Shown: positions 45,592 to 56,504 of the stretch, in pieces | Position numbering within the stretch: position 1 is the first letter of the stretch | Layout: the number at the start of each line of letters is the position of its first letter | Assembly: GCF_900496995.4 (NCBI RefSeq) | Contig: NW_024470394.1 | Coordinates: 62,001 to 126,000 of the forward strand | DNA length: 64,000 nucleotides | Reading direction: 5' to 3' | Origin: Aquila chrysaetos chrysaetos | Taxonomy: Eukaryota; Chordata; Aves; Accipitriformes; Accipitridae | Translations under genes and position numbers: made by a program | The notes under the pieces: model-generated | What the model was told of the DNA's origin: nothing | The model's database searches: none | Seen by the model: the letters and a program-made list of their open reading frames with translations, nothing else

Positions 45592-48500
45592 TCACTCACG
45601 ACGTGGAGGACTTCTTCTCACGCTTCTTCTCCGTCCTCCTCTCGCGGAGCGATGGTCGTCCGTGTACTCCACGAACCGGCTGCAGAGATTATAACCCCGC
45701 CGCGGGGATCGGCTCCGCGCTCTCTCCCGCAGCTGAGCTTGCTCCCCGGCATCCCGGGATGCGGGAACCCGCTTGGAGCTGGTGTTGGAGGTCCAAGCAG
45801 GCGAGTCATCCCTGGCGGCTTGTTCATGACTCGGAGAACTAGTTCTCCTCCTCCTCGCTGAGCCACGGTAGTCCGTGTACTCCACGAAGCGGCTGCGGAG
45901 AGTATAACCCCGCCGCGGGGATCGGCTCCGCGTTCTTTCCCGCAGCAGTCTTTGCTCCCGAGCAGCCCGGGATGCGGGAGCCCACCGGGAGCTGGCGTTG
46001 GAGGTCCACGGAGGTGAGTCATCCCTGAGGGCTTCTTCACGACTCGGACTCCTCCTCCTCCTTGCTGAGAGGCTGTAGTCCGTGGGGACCGTGAGCCAGC
46101 TGCGGAAATCGTTGTCCCGTTGCGGGAAGCTGCTCCAGGCCCTCTCCCTGATCACGTTCCTCTGGCAGCAGGAACAGGAGCTGAATCCGTCCTCCTCCTC
46201 CTCGTCGTCGTCGTGTTGCACGGCGTGCAGCCCAAGGTCAAACAGTTGACGGCAGAACGGGAAGCCAGGTTGGGTTCTGGACGTGTACGAGGCCACGCTG
46301 CGCCCGCCTGGCCGGGCTGCAGATGCCTCCCGTGCATCTGGCCAGTTTAACTGGCTGGTGCTGGTCCTTGTAGAGGAGCTGGTGTCCTCTGGAGAATCCT
46401 CCATGCCCACCGCCGTGTTCTGCAAAGAGAGCTGTGAAAAGGCCCTGCCCTTTCCCCGTGAAAGGACCAGAACGGTGGGGAACCCCCAGAAACCGTGGGA
46501 GGGGACAGCTAAGGGCGTCCCAGAGCTTCTCCCGGCGGGCCGCAAAGGCAGAAGAACCAAAGGTGGACAAATGGGGTGGATCGAGGTGGGATGCTTTGAG
46601 AGGGAGAAGCGTTGCAGCTTTGAAGAAAGCTGCAGCCTGGGAGGGAAAAGAGAACGATGCCAAGATCCCGGAAAGAAATGCACTGATCCATCTCCCCGGA
46701 CTTACCTTAGTCCTAGGAAGAAGACCCCATGGTCCCGCAGGATCTACCTGCTTGCTGCCGGCCGCCCACTGCCTCAGGAAGGCGCGGGCATGTGATGGTA
46801 TCCGTGGGGAAGAAGGCCTTCCTCCCCTGAAATCAGGGCTCCTGGAGAAAAAAAAAAGTGATTTCTATTTAGGGCTGTTCTTGCAGCTTTCCCTGGGGTC
46901 CAGCCACTGTCTTGGAGCGGTTTCTATGACAGAGAGAAGACGTATCCGAACCTACAAATTTGAAATTTGGTTGGGGTCTTCCCGCCAGGTCTGCCCTTGT
47001 CGGAGCAAGACCTCATCTTTATACTCCCTACGGCCTCCGTTTCAGAGAATCGTAAAATGGTTGGGGTTGGCGGGGACCTTCAAGATCATCTCGTTCCGTC
47101 TCCCCTGCCATGGGCAGGGACACCTTCCACTAGACCAGGTTGTTCAAAGCCCCGTCCAACCTGGCCTTGGACGCTTTCAGGGAAAGGGCATCCACAACTG
47201 CTCTGGGCAACCTCTTCCAGTGTCTCACCACCCTCACCGTAAAGAATTTCTTCCTAACAGCTAACCTAAACCTACCCTCTTTCAGTTTAAAACCGTTCCC
47301 CCCTCGTCCTATCACTGCAATCCCTCGTAAAAAGTCCCTTCCCATCCTTCCCTTTAAGTACTCTCCTGTTATTACCTGACATAAAACAGCAAATAGGCTT
47401 GCTGCTGGAGAACCGTGCTGATGTCACAATGATCCACAGATGAATCGTCCATCTCGTACCACAGCCCATTGCTGGCCTGTAAAAAAAAAAGGCAACGGTA
47501 TCTGGAGACGAACCGCGTGGTTTCTCCACAAAAACGGAGGCAGAAGAACTACAGAACCAAGAGTACGCCAAAACAAACGCAACCCAGCCTCTAAGGAAAC
47601 CTTCTCCTTGGCTGCCAGTATCGCTGCCGTCAAAGTTTGTCTTCCTCAGCACACGTTTTTCTCGTGTGTGGGAGGAAGTTGCTCTTTACCTTCGTGTAGC
47701 AGAAATAGTGTCCCGAATCACAGCTATTACCGCTATGCACCAGGACAGCGTATAAAGAGTAGAAGAGCGGTTCTCCATCCGTCTGAGACATGTACGGGCG
47801 AAGATCCAAGCAGTTGGAATACTTCACAACCTACGGAGAGACCAAGAGCGCTCAGAAACGATCCTGAAAGACTCCACGAAGTAGCCTTCCAAGACCAGGG
47901 GCCAGAGGTGTATAAATACATCTTTGGGGCTCATGAACACTTGTTTTTTTTTTCCCCAAAGCAACAGGTAATGGTTTGGGTGGCAGGAAACTGTTCTCGG
48001 CCAAAGCAGCTCTCTCGGAGCAGAGTACGTCCTTGTCTTCCCGCGGCAACTCTCCTCTCCCCAGAAGGGAACACGAAAAACTCAACATGAGTTGAGTGAA
48101 AGAAAGAAAGAAAGTTTCTTTTCACGCTTGCGAAAGAGCGTACTGCTTTGGGAAATAGCCCGCTCCAGGACGAGAACGTCGCCCTCCAGTTGCAGACGCA
48201 CCTTGTCGATCTTCCCGCCGGTGAAATCTTCAAACCTCTTCAGACAGACGGTGAGAACCTTGGGCGCGCGATGGATTGTAAACCTCTTGGAGGCGGCGAC
48301 CTTCTTGTTACACCTTGAAACCAAGCACAGAGCCAAGTGCTGAAACGCGACCTTCATAGACGCCCTAGCTTGCCCCAAGAAGGCCAGACATCCTTTCACG
48401 TCTCACACGCCCCTCCGCTGTTTTAAGGCTGCTCGGATGCATAAAGCCGTATTAAAATCCCCGTGCCTCGTTATTGCGCATCTAACCCATGTGAAAAAAT

Positions 48501-51220
48501 GACTTATGCTAGAGTATGTGCAGCACCTTCACGCAGGATCTAGTATTAATATGGTGTTAATAATCATCTTACTGGCTGCATGTAAAGCAGTTTTCACCGT
48601 CCAGCTGCTCGGGTTTCACGAAGTCCGTCAGCGCTGCGGTGACAGATGAGACCGCCTGGAGGAGCGAGAAAGGAGAGAACTGATCTCCGGGAAATGCCGT
48701 CGCCCAAACTCGGATCAGGAGTTGACAAGAAGACCCAGGCGGCTGACGCGAGCCACCGGGAACCCGCAAGCGGCGCCCACGAGGAGGCAGAACGAGGGCA
48801 CGATGCCGAACATTTCCCTCGATTCCTGGGGCTATCAAGAGCTACGTCTCTGCGCCGCTGCTCAGTTCAGCTACCGATGGCGTGCAGGGTCATCAATAAT
48901 GAAAATAAGACAACCCGTCAGCCTAGGAGTCAGACGGGTGTTGAGGGAGGGCAAAAAGAAGGAGGATGCAGAGGGATCCTTCCATTCCACTTCCCACCCA
49001 CCACCAAGCTCTCTTGTGTTCACGATACGCGTTTTTAAAGCAACTGCCTTGATTCTGGAAAGCTACAGGGGCCGTGCGACGTCTTGAAGCGCAATTACAA
49101 GCTCTCTTACCTTGATATCCAAAGGAATATCCAGAAAGGCCTCGTAGGAATCGGAAGCCACTTTGCAGCTCGAGCACGTGACTGGAAGGAAATTCAAAAT
49201 GCTCAGCGGTAGGGGAAGTCAAGGGTGCCGCTTTACGTCCTTCATACCTACTGCGCCAGTCACACCGTCGGCTGTTCATCGCAGGCAGACAGAAGGGCAC
49301 AGACAATTCCAAGGAGAGCAACGGTTGTGGAAAAAGTACCTCTGGATCTCAGAAAGCCTCCAAATATTTGGTGGATGATGGTAGTCGATTCAGAAGAGGT
49401 GTCCAAACTGGAAATAAATGGTAAGGCAGAGAGTTATCTCCTCCCAGAGTTTTGCTTTGTGTGAAAGCCCTGGGCATAGTTTTTCCTTGACGGCACTACA
49501 CCAAGGAGTCCAAAGGGCTCGGGAACATCGCAAAGGGAATTTGCTTGCGCTTACTCGCTGATTCCGCTCAGGCAAGCTCTCTGCATGGCATCAATAGCGT
49601 AACGTAAGAACTCGTGGGCATCTTCCTGCATGCCAAGCTGGAAATGTTCTCCTATTACTAAAAAAGAAGAAGTTAGTCGCTTTCTCCTACAAGAACAGAA
49701 GAAAACTCGTCAAAGCACCTGAAATGACTCACGTGTGAGAACACTGATGACGGCCGAAGGATAGATGACCCTGCCTGACGAGCGCAGGACGGTGTTAACG
49801 TGGTTTTCCATTCTACACATCACGCAGAAGCCTTGCTGACGACCTGAAGAGGGAGGGAGGGAAGCAAGAGCCTTAGGTGAGCAAAACATCCGCAGCGATG
49901 GGAAACCGAGTGGGGATTTTTGAAGTTCTAAGAACAGTCTCCGCTCCTGCCAAGGTGAGAGCGTCCCAACAAGCCCAGGCCATTTTAGTGCAGAGAAAAC
50001 TTTCTTCAGAGGGGATGTGAAACTGACAGAATATTTCTGTGCAATAAGCAAAGAGGGTTTAACCTGCAGGAATAGGGACCAAGACCTGGGGCTAGAAAAG
50101 GGGTGCCCTTCCGAAGATGAACACGGCTAGGTACGGCAAGCGCCTTCTAGGCTTGAGTGTTCAAAGAAGGAATTGGCAAAGAAGGGCTGCTTTTCTCTTA
50201 AATTCCGGATTCTTGGAATTTAAGAATTCTCGGGGAATTGGCAAAGAAGGGCTGCTTTTCTCTTAAATTCCGCATTCTTGGAATTTAAGAATTCTCGGGG
50301 AATTGGCAAAGAAGGGCTGCTTGTCTCTTAAATTCCAGATTCTTGGAATCCTTGGGAAGCGCCTGAGAGATTTACAAGGAGATGTTCGTAAAAGCACTCA
50401 CACGACCGGCTGTGCTCACGAGAGAGCAGGTAGTTGGCCAGGGGGGGTGTGTATGTCAGGCACTGCAGGACGGAGTTGAGGAAGCACGTGTTGTCCGAGT
50501 TGTGGAGTCCGGCTCCAGCTCTCCATCGTTGCTGCCAGTCCATGTAAATGTTCTCCGGGGGAAAGAGGATCCTTTGTGGCGGAGCCATTCCCTCAGCAAC
50601 GACTGCAGGGAAACGACATTTGAAAAGAGATGAGACAATATTGTTGCACGAAGGCACGTGTAAAAAAGTTGAGTTCTCTACAGGAGCACCCAGTACAACC
50701 AGCTTAAGCATCCAACACGGAAGCATCAGGGGAAGCCTAACAGTGCCGTTGAAATTTTTCTGGTCAAGAAAGAGTTTTGGAAAACAACGGGTTCCCTGCT
50801 GACTTTCCCTAAAGTCCAACAAACCCACGCTCTGCTTTCTGTGCCTTGGGCTACCTTCCTTTCCCTCTAGAGTCTTGAACTGCAGTATCAAGTCTTCCCT
50901 TTTCCTGACTGTAATTTCAGGAAAACAAGCAAGTACCTAGCCCAGAAGGTAACCCTACGAATGTCAGATCTTGCTACGAGCAACGTCTTCTTTCAAAGAT
51001 TGTACATAGCTGCAGAGCAGTGACAAAACGCGTCTCCCTGCGTCTAACTGAAAACACCTGGGTAAGTCTTGGGTGCTATCGGGAAACGCCCCAGAATTCC
51101 CTCTCGGTTGTCAGGACCTCAACATTCAGGGATGGAGCACCAGCCACCTCCGTTGCCTTTGGGGATTCGCAACATCCAAGCCTGCTGCCGAAGCTGTTAC
51201 TCACAGGACTCGTTCGCCAT
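45592..51220 (-). CDS. USP42-like: USP42-like ubiquitin-specific protease, copy 4 (intact, 12 exons)
   Basis: Exons on -: 51205-51220, 50402-50602, 49733-49843, 49555-49657, 49340-49407, 49111-49181, 48573-48655, 48202-48313, 47690-47830, 47376-47476, 46706-46841, 45592-46419. Every exon has the copy 1 length, all splice sites are GT-AG, and the total is 1971 nt (656 aa) without an internal stop. The start codon context and the MANES leader are as in copy 1. Catalytic elements: Cys45 in NSDNTC (Asp at 42), His296 in SGHYFCY, D313, zinc-type cysteines C169, C172, C216, C219. Differences from copy 1 include D for H at 293, E for G at 211 (the family-typical LDGEN) and S for G at 304. Exon 12 ends at the TGA, with a conserved fourth RS repeat lying unused behind it. 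An attaaa signal lies at 45071-45076. Best candidate, with copy 1, for an expressed gene. Confidence 0.87.
47037..47374 (-). mobile_element. CR1 3'-end fragment in intron 10 of copy 4
   Basis: Same insertion as in the other copies; abuts the exon 10 donor at 47375. Confidence 0.88.
50172..50355. repeat. Intron 2 minisatellite of copy 4 (3 units)
   Basis: Three units of the ggcaaagaagggctgctttt family; the last has the gcttgtc variant also seen in copy 2. Confidence 0.9.
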
Positions 51221-51924
51221 CGCGGCCGTTGCTCCTCGCAGGAACAGAGGGCAAAGCTTGGGATGACAAAGGATGTCAGGACACGCTCCAGAAAGGCAAG
51301 ATCAGCGCAAATCCCGTCACCTGATCACAAAGAAATAATCGTAGCTCAACAAAACAATTAAAAAAAAAAAAACCCCAAACGCCACCCACAGAACAGGATC
51401 CGCCATCGGAAGTGTTTCGGCTTGTCACCGCTGCAGAGCTGCGTTCTGACGGCCCCACTGTCGCAGGACACCAGCTGACGGCAATTCCCAAGGCCCTTTT
51501 GAAAGACTGCGTTGCGTGTCAGCTTCTCTGAAGACGACCTGCTCCTCACCATTAACACCAGTCCTCGGGTTCTCCAGCCCACACTTTCCCACCTTGTACG
51601 CCGGAGCGACCGGCTTTCAGCCGCTACTTTAACGCCTGCCTTTGCCGTGCTCCTTTTCTGTCTCCTTTCCTACCGCGTCAGTCGGGGCGGGCTTCTTGCC
51701 ATTCTAGGCTGAGCCCAACACCTCAGACTACGCTACCACCCCCCCTACTTACCTATCGTAGGAGATGGTAAAGAAATAAGAATTAGCGAACAGGAACTCT
51801 GCCCATAGCCCACCTCTGGCCAGCCCATCAAGGCGCAATAGCTCAGCCTACAGCTCCGAAGGTATAGACCAGCCTATACTTTTATCCCGTATCTACCTAC
51901 TCTATGATCTGTCCTGAAAGTCAA
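51221..51924 (-). promoter_or_regulatory. Candidate promoter and 5' UTR of copy 4
   Basis: Reverse-complement counterpart of 2188-2874, with the GC-box-like and acttccg-type motifs retained. Together with the intact frame this makes copy 4 structurally complete. Confidence 0.4.
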
Positions 51925-52555
51925 GTCATAATTACCTTTGCACGAGGATGGCAGTTGAGGAGAAGCGGGCAGTAAACGATAAATGGTTGGGGAAAAAAAG
52001 TAGGCACGCGAGGAGCAGAGGAAGGGTCTGAGTTATCCCGAAGGCCAGCTCAGCCCAACTGGCTGCCTCTGGCTCGCTTTTCGGGATGCCAAGCGCCGGC
52101 CAGGTGAGGTCACGAGCGCCGGGCGGGTGCCGCATCGCTGCCCCTTTGTGACACGGGGACGCGCTGCGGCCGCAGCCCGGGCACCTCAGGTAGCCAGCAA
52201 CTGGGAGCCACTGGGCTTCCCCATGCACTGCCGGCGAAGGGCTGTTCATCCGCTGGCGGAGCTCCCACCTCTTCCCTGAGCCGCACCAGCCAGGTGAATC
52301 AAAAGCTGCCCAGGGCTGTAAGGATGCCTCTTCACACCCGGGTTGACCTTGGATTTCTTTTCCACTCTTCCCAGGTACAGGACTGTGTCTGAGAAGTTCG
52401 TGTAGCAAAGCACGTTGGTCTCTTGCGGGTTCATTTTCCGATGAATTTTTATCTGCCCCTCGAGATACAGCCACGGGCTGACTCTGAACCGGCGCTACCG
52501 AAGAAAAATCTTCAACAACTGCACTGGGTTGACCTTGGCTGGCTGCCGGGCCCCC
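51925..52555 (-). other. Conserved upstream block, copy 4 version
   Basis: Counterpart of 1540-2187. The short frame reads MNPQETNVLCYTNFSDTVLY, two changes from the other copies. It is joined at about 52555 to an orphan exon, with the same junction as in copy 2. Confidence 0.4.
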
Positions 52556-52581
52556 CCCCCAGCTGCTGGGATAGCACTCAC

Positions 52582-52783
52582 ACGACCGGCTGTGCTCACG
52601 AGAGAGCAGGTAGTTGGCCGGGGGGGGGTGTGTATGTCAGGCACTGCAGGACGGAGTTGAGGAAGCACGTGTTGCCCGAGTTGTGGAGTCCTGCTCCGGC
52701 TCTCCATCGCTGCTGCCAGTGCATGTAAATGTTCTCCGGGGGAAAGAGGATCCTTTGTGGCGGAGCCATTCCCTCAGCAACGA
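52582..52783 (-). pseudogene. USP42-like: Second orphan USP42-like exon 2
   Basis: Counterpart of 23991-24191, with NSGNTC. It is 202 nt long because of one extra G in a G-run (about 52619), which shifts the frame and may be a homopolymer error. Followed by intron 1 sequence (52784-53128) and the retroviral junction. The code for W-Q-Q is preceded by MH rather than MD (gtgcatg), a private change. Confidence 0.85.
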
Positions 52784-53141
52784 CTGCAGGGAAACGACAT
52801 TTGAAAAGAGATGAGACAATATTGTTGCACGAAGGCACGTGTGAAAAAGTTGAGTTCTCTACAGGAGCACCCAGTACAACCAGCTTAAGCATCCAACACG
52901 GAAGCGTCAGGGGAAGCCTAACAGTGCCGTTGAAATTTTTCTGGTCAAGAAAGAGTTTTGGAAAACAACGGGTTCCCTGCTGACTTTCCCTAAAGTCCAA
53001 CAAACCCACGCTCTGCTTTCTGTGCCTTGGGCTACCTTCCTTTCCCTCTAGAGTCTTGAACTGCAGTATCAAGTCTTCCCTTTTCCTGACTGTAATTTCA
53101 GGAAAACAAGCAAGTACCTAGCCCAGAAATTACCTTTGCAG

Positions 53142-54350
53142 CTGGGGTCGGTCGCCGTGCCGTTCCTGAGCCAGGTCGCCACGCCAACGAAGGCAACAAG
53201 TGGTGCCGAAACCCGGGAAAGTCGCCTGGAATCGGGTGAACGGCGTCCGGAGCGGCAGGACCAGCCCGGCGGGGAGGACGCTCCCGGACCAACAAGGAGG
53301 ATGGAAGCCCTTGTGAAGGTCGTATCACAATTACCTAAGCAGTGGGGTATTGATTGTAAACCCAAAGATTTTACTCTCGCGCTTGCGAGGCTTTTACAAA
53401 TTGGGCTCATTGACCAGCCGGTGGATATTCTCCACCCCGAAGTGTGGGACAAGCGCACTAAAGCGCTTGCCGAGGAGACGATGTCCTCGGGTTGTGGGGG
53501 AAAGTCGTACGGGCCCTGCAGAAGGCCATGCAAGAGCAGGAGACCCGGAGGGCGGCAAAGGACTGTTTGGCGATCATCCCGAAACTGGGAGTCGGAGCAG
53601 CCACACAGACCCCGCACCCCCCAGATAATGCTGAGTCCGCTGAGCCTAAGCATCGGCGAGAGGGTGGCGTGCCCCCTCGATCCCCGAACCCCGACCCGCT
53701 TACGGAGGGACCGAAACGAGGTAAATCCTTCTGGGGTGGGCTAGCCGAGGAGGCCAGGGACGCCGCGGAGAAACCGGAGTCTGGGGAAGCCTGGGCCGGA
53801 CCACCGCCTTACGCGCCCCAAGATGGCGCCGAGCAGAAAGGCAAGGGGCGAGGATGCCCTTGGCGGGAACAGGGAGGAAGCGCCAGCAGTAACAAGCGCA
53901 CACAAAAGGCAAGGGGAGGAGAACGGGAAGGAGAAGGGTGGTGGGGGCGACCGGGAAGGGGAGGGGAGCGCGAGCGAAGGGCGGAAAGCCAGTCAGAGCG
54001 GCCATCTGCAAAAATGCCCTCACAGGGCAAACAGCCCGCCGAGCAGAGGGCGGGCCGAACCAAGAGGGCGGGGGGAACCAAGAGGGCGGGGGGGAACCAA
54101 GAGGGCGGGGCGAGCCAAGAGAGAGGAAACCGGAAGTTTCCGGTCAGTCGAGTTCCGACTCTGGATCAGACACCAGCTGGGACGAGTGGCTCGCAACCGA
54201 TTCCAACTTAGAGGAGGATGAAGTGACAGAGATAATGTGTGATGCACTAACCGCAAAAAAAAAAAAACAACCCAAAACCCCAGGAGTCCCCTCCAGCCCA
54301 CGGCACCCTGCCCCACCAGCCCCTCCTCGCCGTCGCAGGTATCCCGCAGC
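53142..54350 (+). mobile_element. Endogenous retrovirus fossil c (U5 remnant, primer site, gag-like region)
   Basis: Same left junction, tRNA-Phe primer site (53201-53218) and gag-like region as fossils a and b, with the shortest version of the G-rich tandem repeat and a shorter A-run (about 54256). Broken; no pol, env or 3' LTR. Confidence 0.82.
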
Positions 54351-54354
54351 TTAG

Positions 54355-54545
54355 GACGAGAGGAAACGGCCTCAAGTTGAGGTAAGGGAGATTTAGGTCA
54401 GATATTAGGAAAAATTTCTTTACTGAGAGGGTTGTTAAACATTGGAACGGGCTGCCCAGGACGTGGTTGAGTCACCATCCCTGGAGGTATTCAAAAAGCG
54501 AGTGGACGGTGGTACTTCAGGACATGGTTAGCGGGCATGGTTAAT
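54355..54545 (+). mobile_element. CR1 3'-end scrap, second copy
   Basis: Same scrap as 34230-34415, with a few single-base differences. Confidence 0.85.
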
Positions 54546-54677
54546 GGTTGGAAACTAGTGGTTTCCACCTGGGGGGGGCAAGAACCGACCCCCACAGAGC
54601 CGTGGGCGGAACGGATTTTGCGTGTCCCCCCCCCCCCCCCCCCCACCTCTGCCGTGGGCAGCTCCCCGAGCACTCAC

Positions 54678-54755
54678 CGTTGACGTACCCTCAGCCCGGA
54701 GTCGCTCCAAGAGGGGCCGGACGCTGAACGGTCGCCCCACGACCACCGTAATTCG
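54678..54755 (-). pseudogene. TAFAZZIN: Isolated tafazzin-like exon, second copy
   Basis: The same 78-nt phase-0 exon as 34548-34625 (RITVVVGRPFS, LLERLRAEGTST), with acceptor and donor kept and no coding change seen, although the surrounding homopolymers differ. Flanked by CR1 scrap on one side and minisatellite A on the other. Confidence 0.72.
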
Positions 54756-54834
54756 CTACGGGACAGCGTCAGTAACCCCCCCGCCGCCCCCCCAAGCCCA
54801 CCGCCAGCACGTCACCAGAGCCTCAGAGCACCCC

Positions 54835-55920
54835 AGAGACCCCCCCCCCACCCCACCAACTCCCTCAGAAATCCCCGGGGACCCCCCCCAACACCCTTGG
54901 GATCCCCAGGGACCACCCAACACCCTTGGGATCCCCCAGGGACCCCCCCCAACTCCCTTGGGATCCCCCAGGGACTCCCCCAACTCCCTTGGGATCCCCT
55001 GAGACCGCCCCCAACCCCCTTGGGATCCCCAGGGACCCCCCCAGTTCCCTCAATAGCCACCGGGGAACCCCCACCACTGCTGCTGACCCCCACAGCACGT
55101 CCCCAGAGCCTCAGAGCACCCCAGAGATCCCCCCCCACCCCCCCAGCACCCCTTCGGATCCCCTTGGGGACCCCCCCGACACCCTTGGGATCCCCAGGGA
55201 CCCCCCCAACTCCCTTGGGATCCCCTGAGACCGCCCCCAACTCCCTTGGGATCCCCAGGGACCCCCCCAGTTCCCTCAATAGCCACCGGGGAACCCCCAC
55301 CACTGCCGCTGACCCCCGCAGCACGTCCCTAGAGCACCCCAGAGACACCCCCCCACCCCACCAGCTCCCTCAGATATCCCTGGGACCCCCCCCAACACCC
55401 TTGGGATCCCCCAGGGACCCCCCAACACACTTGGGATCCCCCAGGGACCCCCCCAACTCCCTCAATATCCACTGAGGAACACCCACCGCTGCCACTGACC
55501 CCCGCAGCACGTCCCTAGAGCCCCAGAGCACCCCAGAGACCCACCCCCCCCCCACCAGCACCCCTTAGGATCCCCTGGGGACCCCCCCAACACCCCTTGG
55601 GATCCCCTGAGACCCCCCCCAACACCCTTGGGATCCTGTGGGACCCCCCCCAACACCCTTGAGATCCCCCAGGGACCCCCCCAAACCCCTTAGGATCCCC
55701 TGGGGACCCCCCCACCTCCCTTGAGATCCCCCAGGGACCCCCTCAACTCCCTCAGTATCCACTGGGGAATCCCCACCGCTGCCACTGACCCCCGCAGCAC
55801 GTCCCCAGAGCCTCAGAGCACCCCAGAGATCCCCCCCCCCCCCCAGCACCCCTTCGGATCCCCCTGGGGACCCCCCCGACACCCTTGGGATCCCCAGGGA
55901 CCCCCCCCAGCTCCCTTGGG
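54835..55920. repeat. Minisatellite array A, short second locus
   Basis: Same units as 34690-41110 but only about 1.1 kb, with four of the longer spacers (about 55045, 55273, 55456, 55744). The sixfold length difference between two otherwise parallel blocks shows array instability or collapsed assembly. Confidence 0.92.
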
Positions 55921-56495
55921 ATCCCCCTGGGACCCCGCCCACCGCGGCGGAAGGGCCCCGCCCACCACCCCGTCACCAAGGCGACGCCCGGCGCCATTTT
56001 GGCGTGGGGAGGTGGCCGCCATTTTGGGAAGGGCGGGGAGAAGGCGGCCGGTCCCAACCGTCCCGCCCCGTCCCCGCCCCTGCCGGGGGACCCGGCGGGT
56101 AGACGGAGGGTGGAGCGGGACGGACAGGTACCTCCGTTCGGTTCCCGCATCGATCTCCGGGTTCCCGAGCCCGGCCTCGGCTTCAACCCCCCCCCCCCTG
56201 CTCCCCTGCTCATTCCCCTCAGGGCCCCCCCCGGGGCGGCCGGGGCACCCCTGGGAGAGGTAGGGGGGGGGAATGTTCTGAGGCCTGGTCCTTTTTGGGG
56301 GGGGGGGACACACGCGTCCCACTTGGGTCCTTGTCAGGGAGAACACCCTGATGCCCAGGTTCGTTGGAGCGGGGGGGGTCGGCAGATCCCGATGCCTGGT
56401 CCCTTTGTGGGGGGGCAGAATCCCGATACCTGTGCCCCAACCACATGCGTGCATCTACACCCCCCCACCCCCCCCCACACCACGGTGGCAGCTGC
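55920..56495 (+). promoter_or_regulatory. CpG-rich island with YY1-like motifs, second copy
   Basis: Counterpart of 41110-41640. Both motifs are kept (about 55990 and 56014), while homopolymer lengths differ and the ATG at 41321 is ATC here, which argues against a protein starting there. Confidence 0.5.
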
Positions 56496-56504
56496 CACAG
56501 CTGC

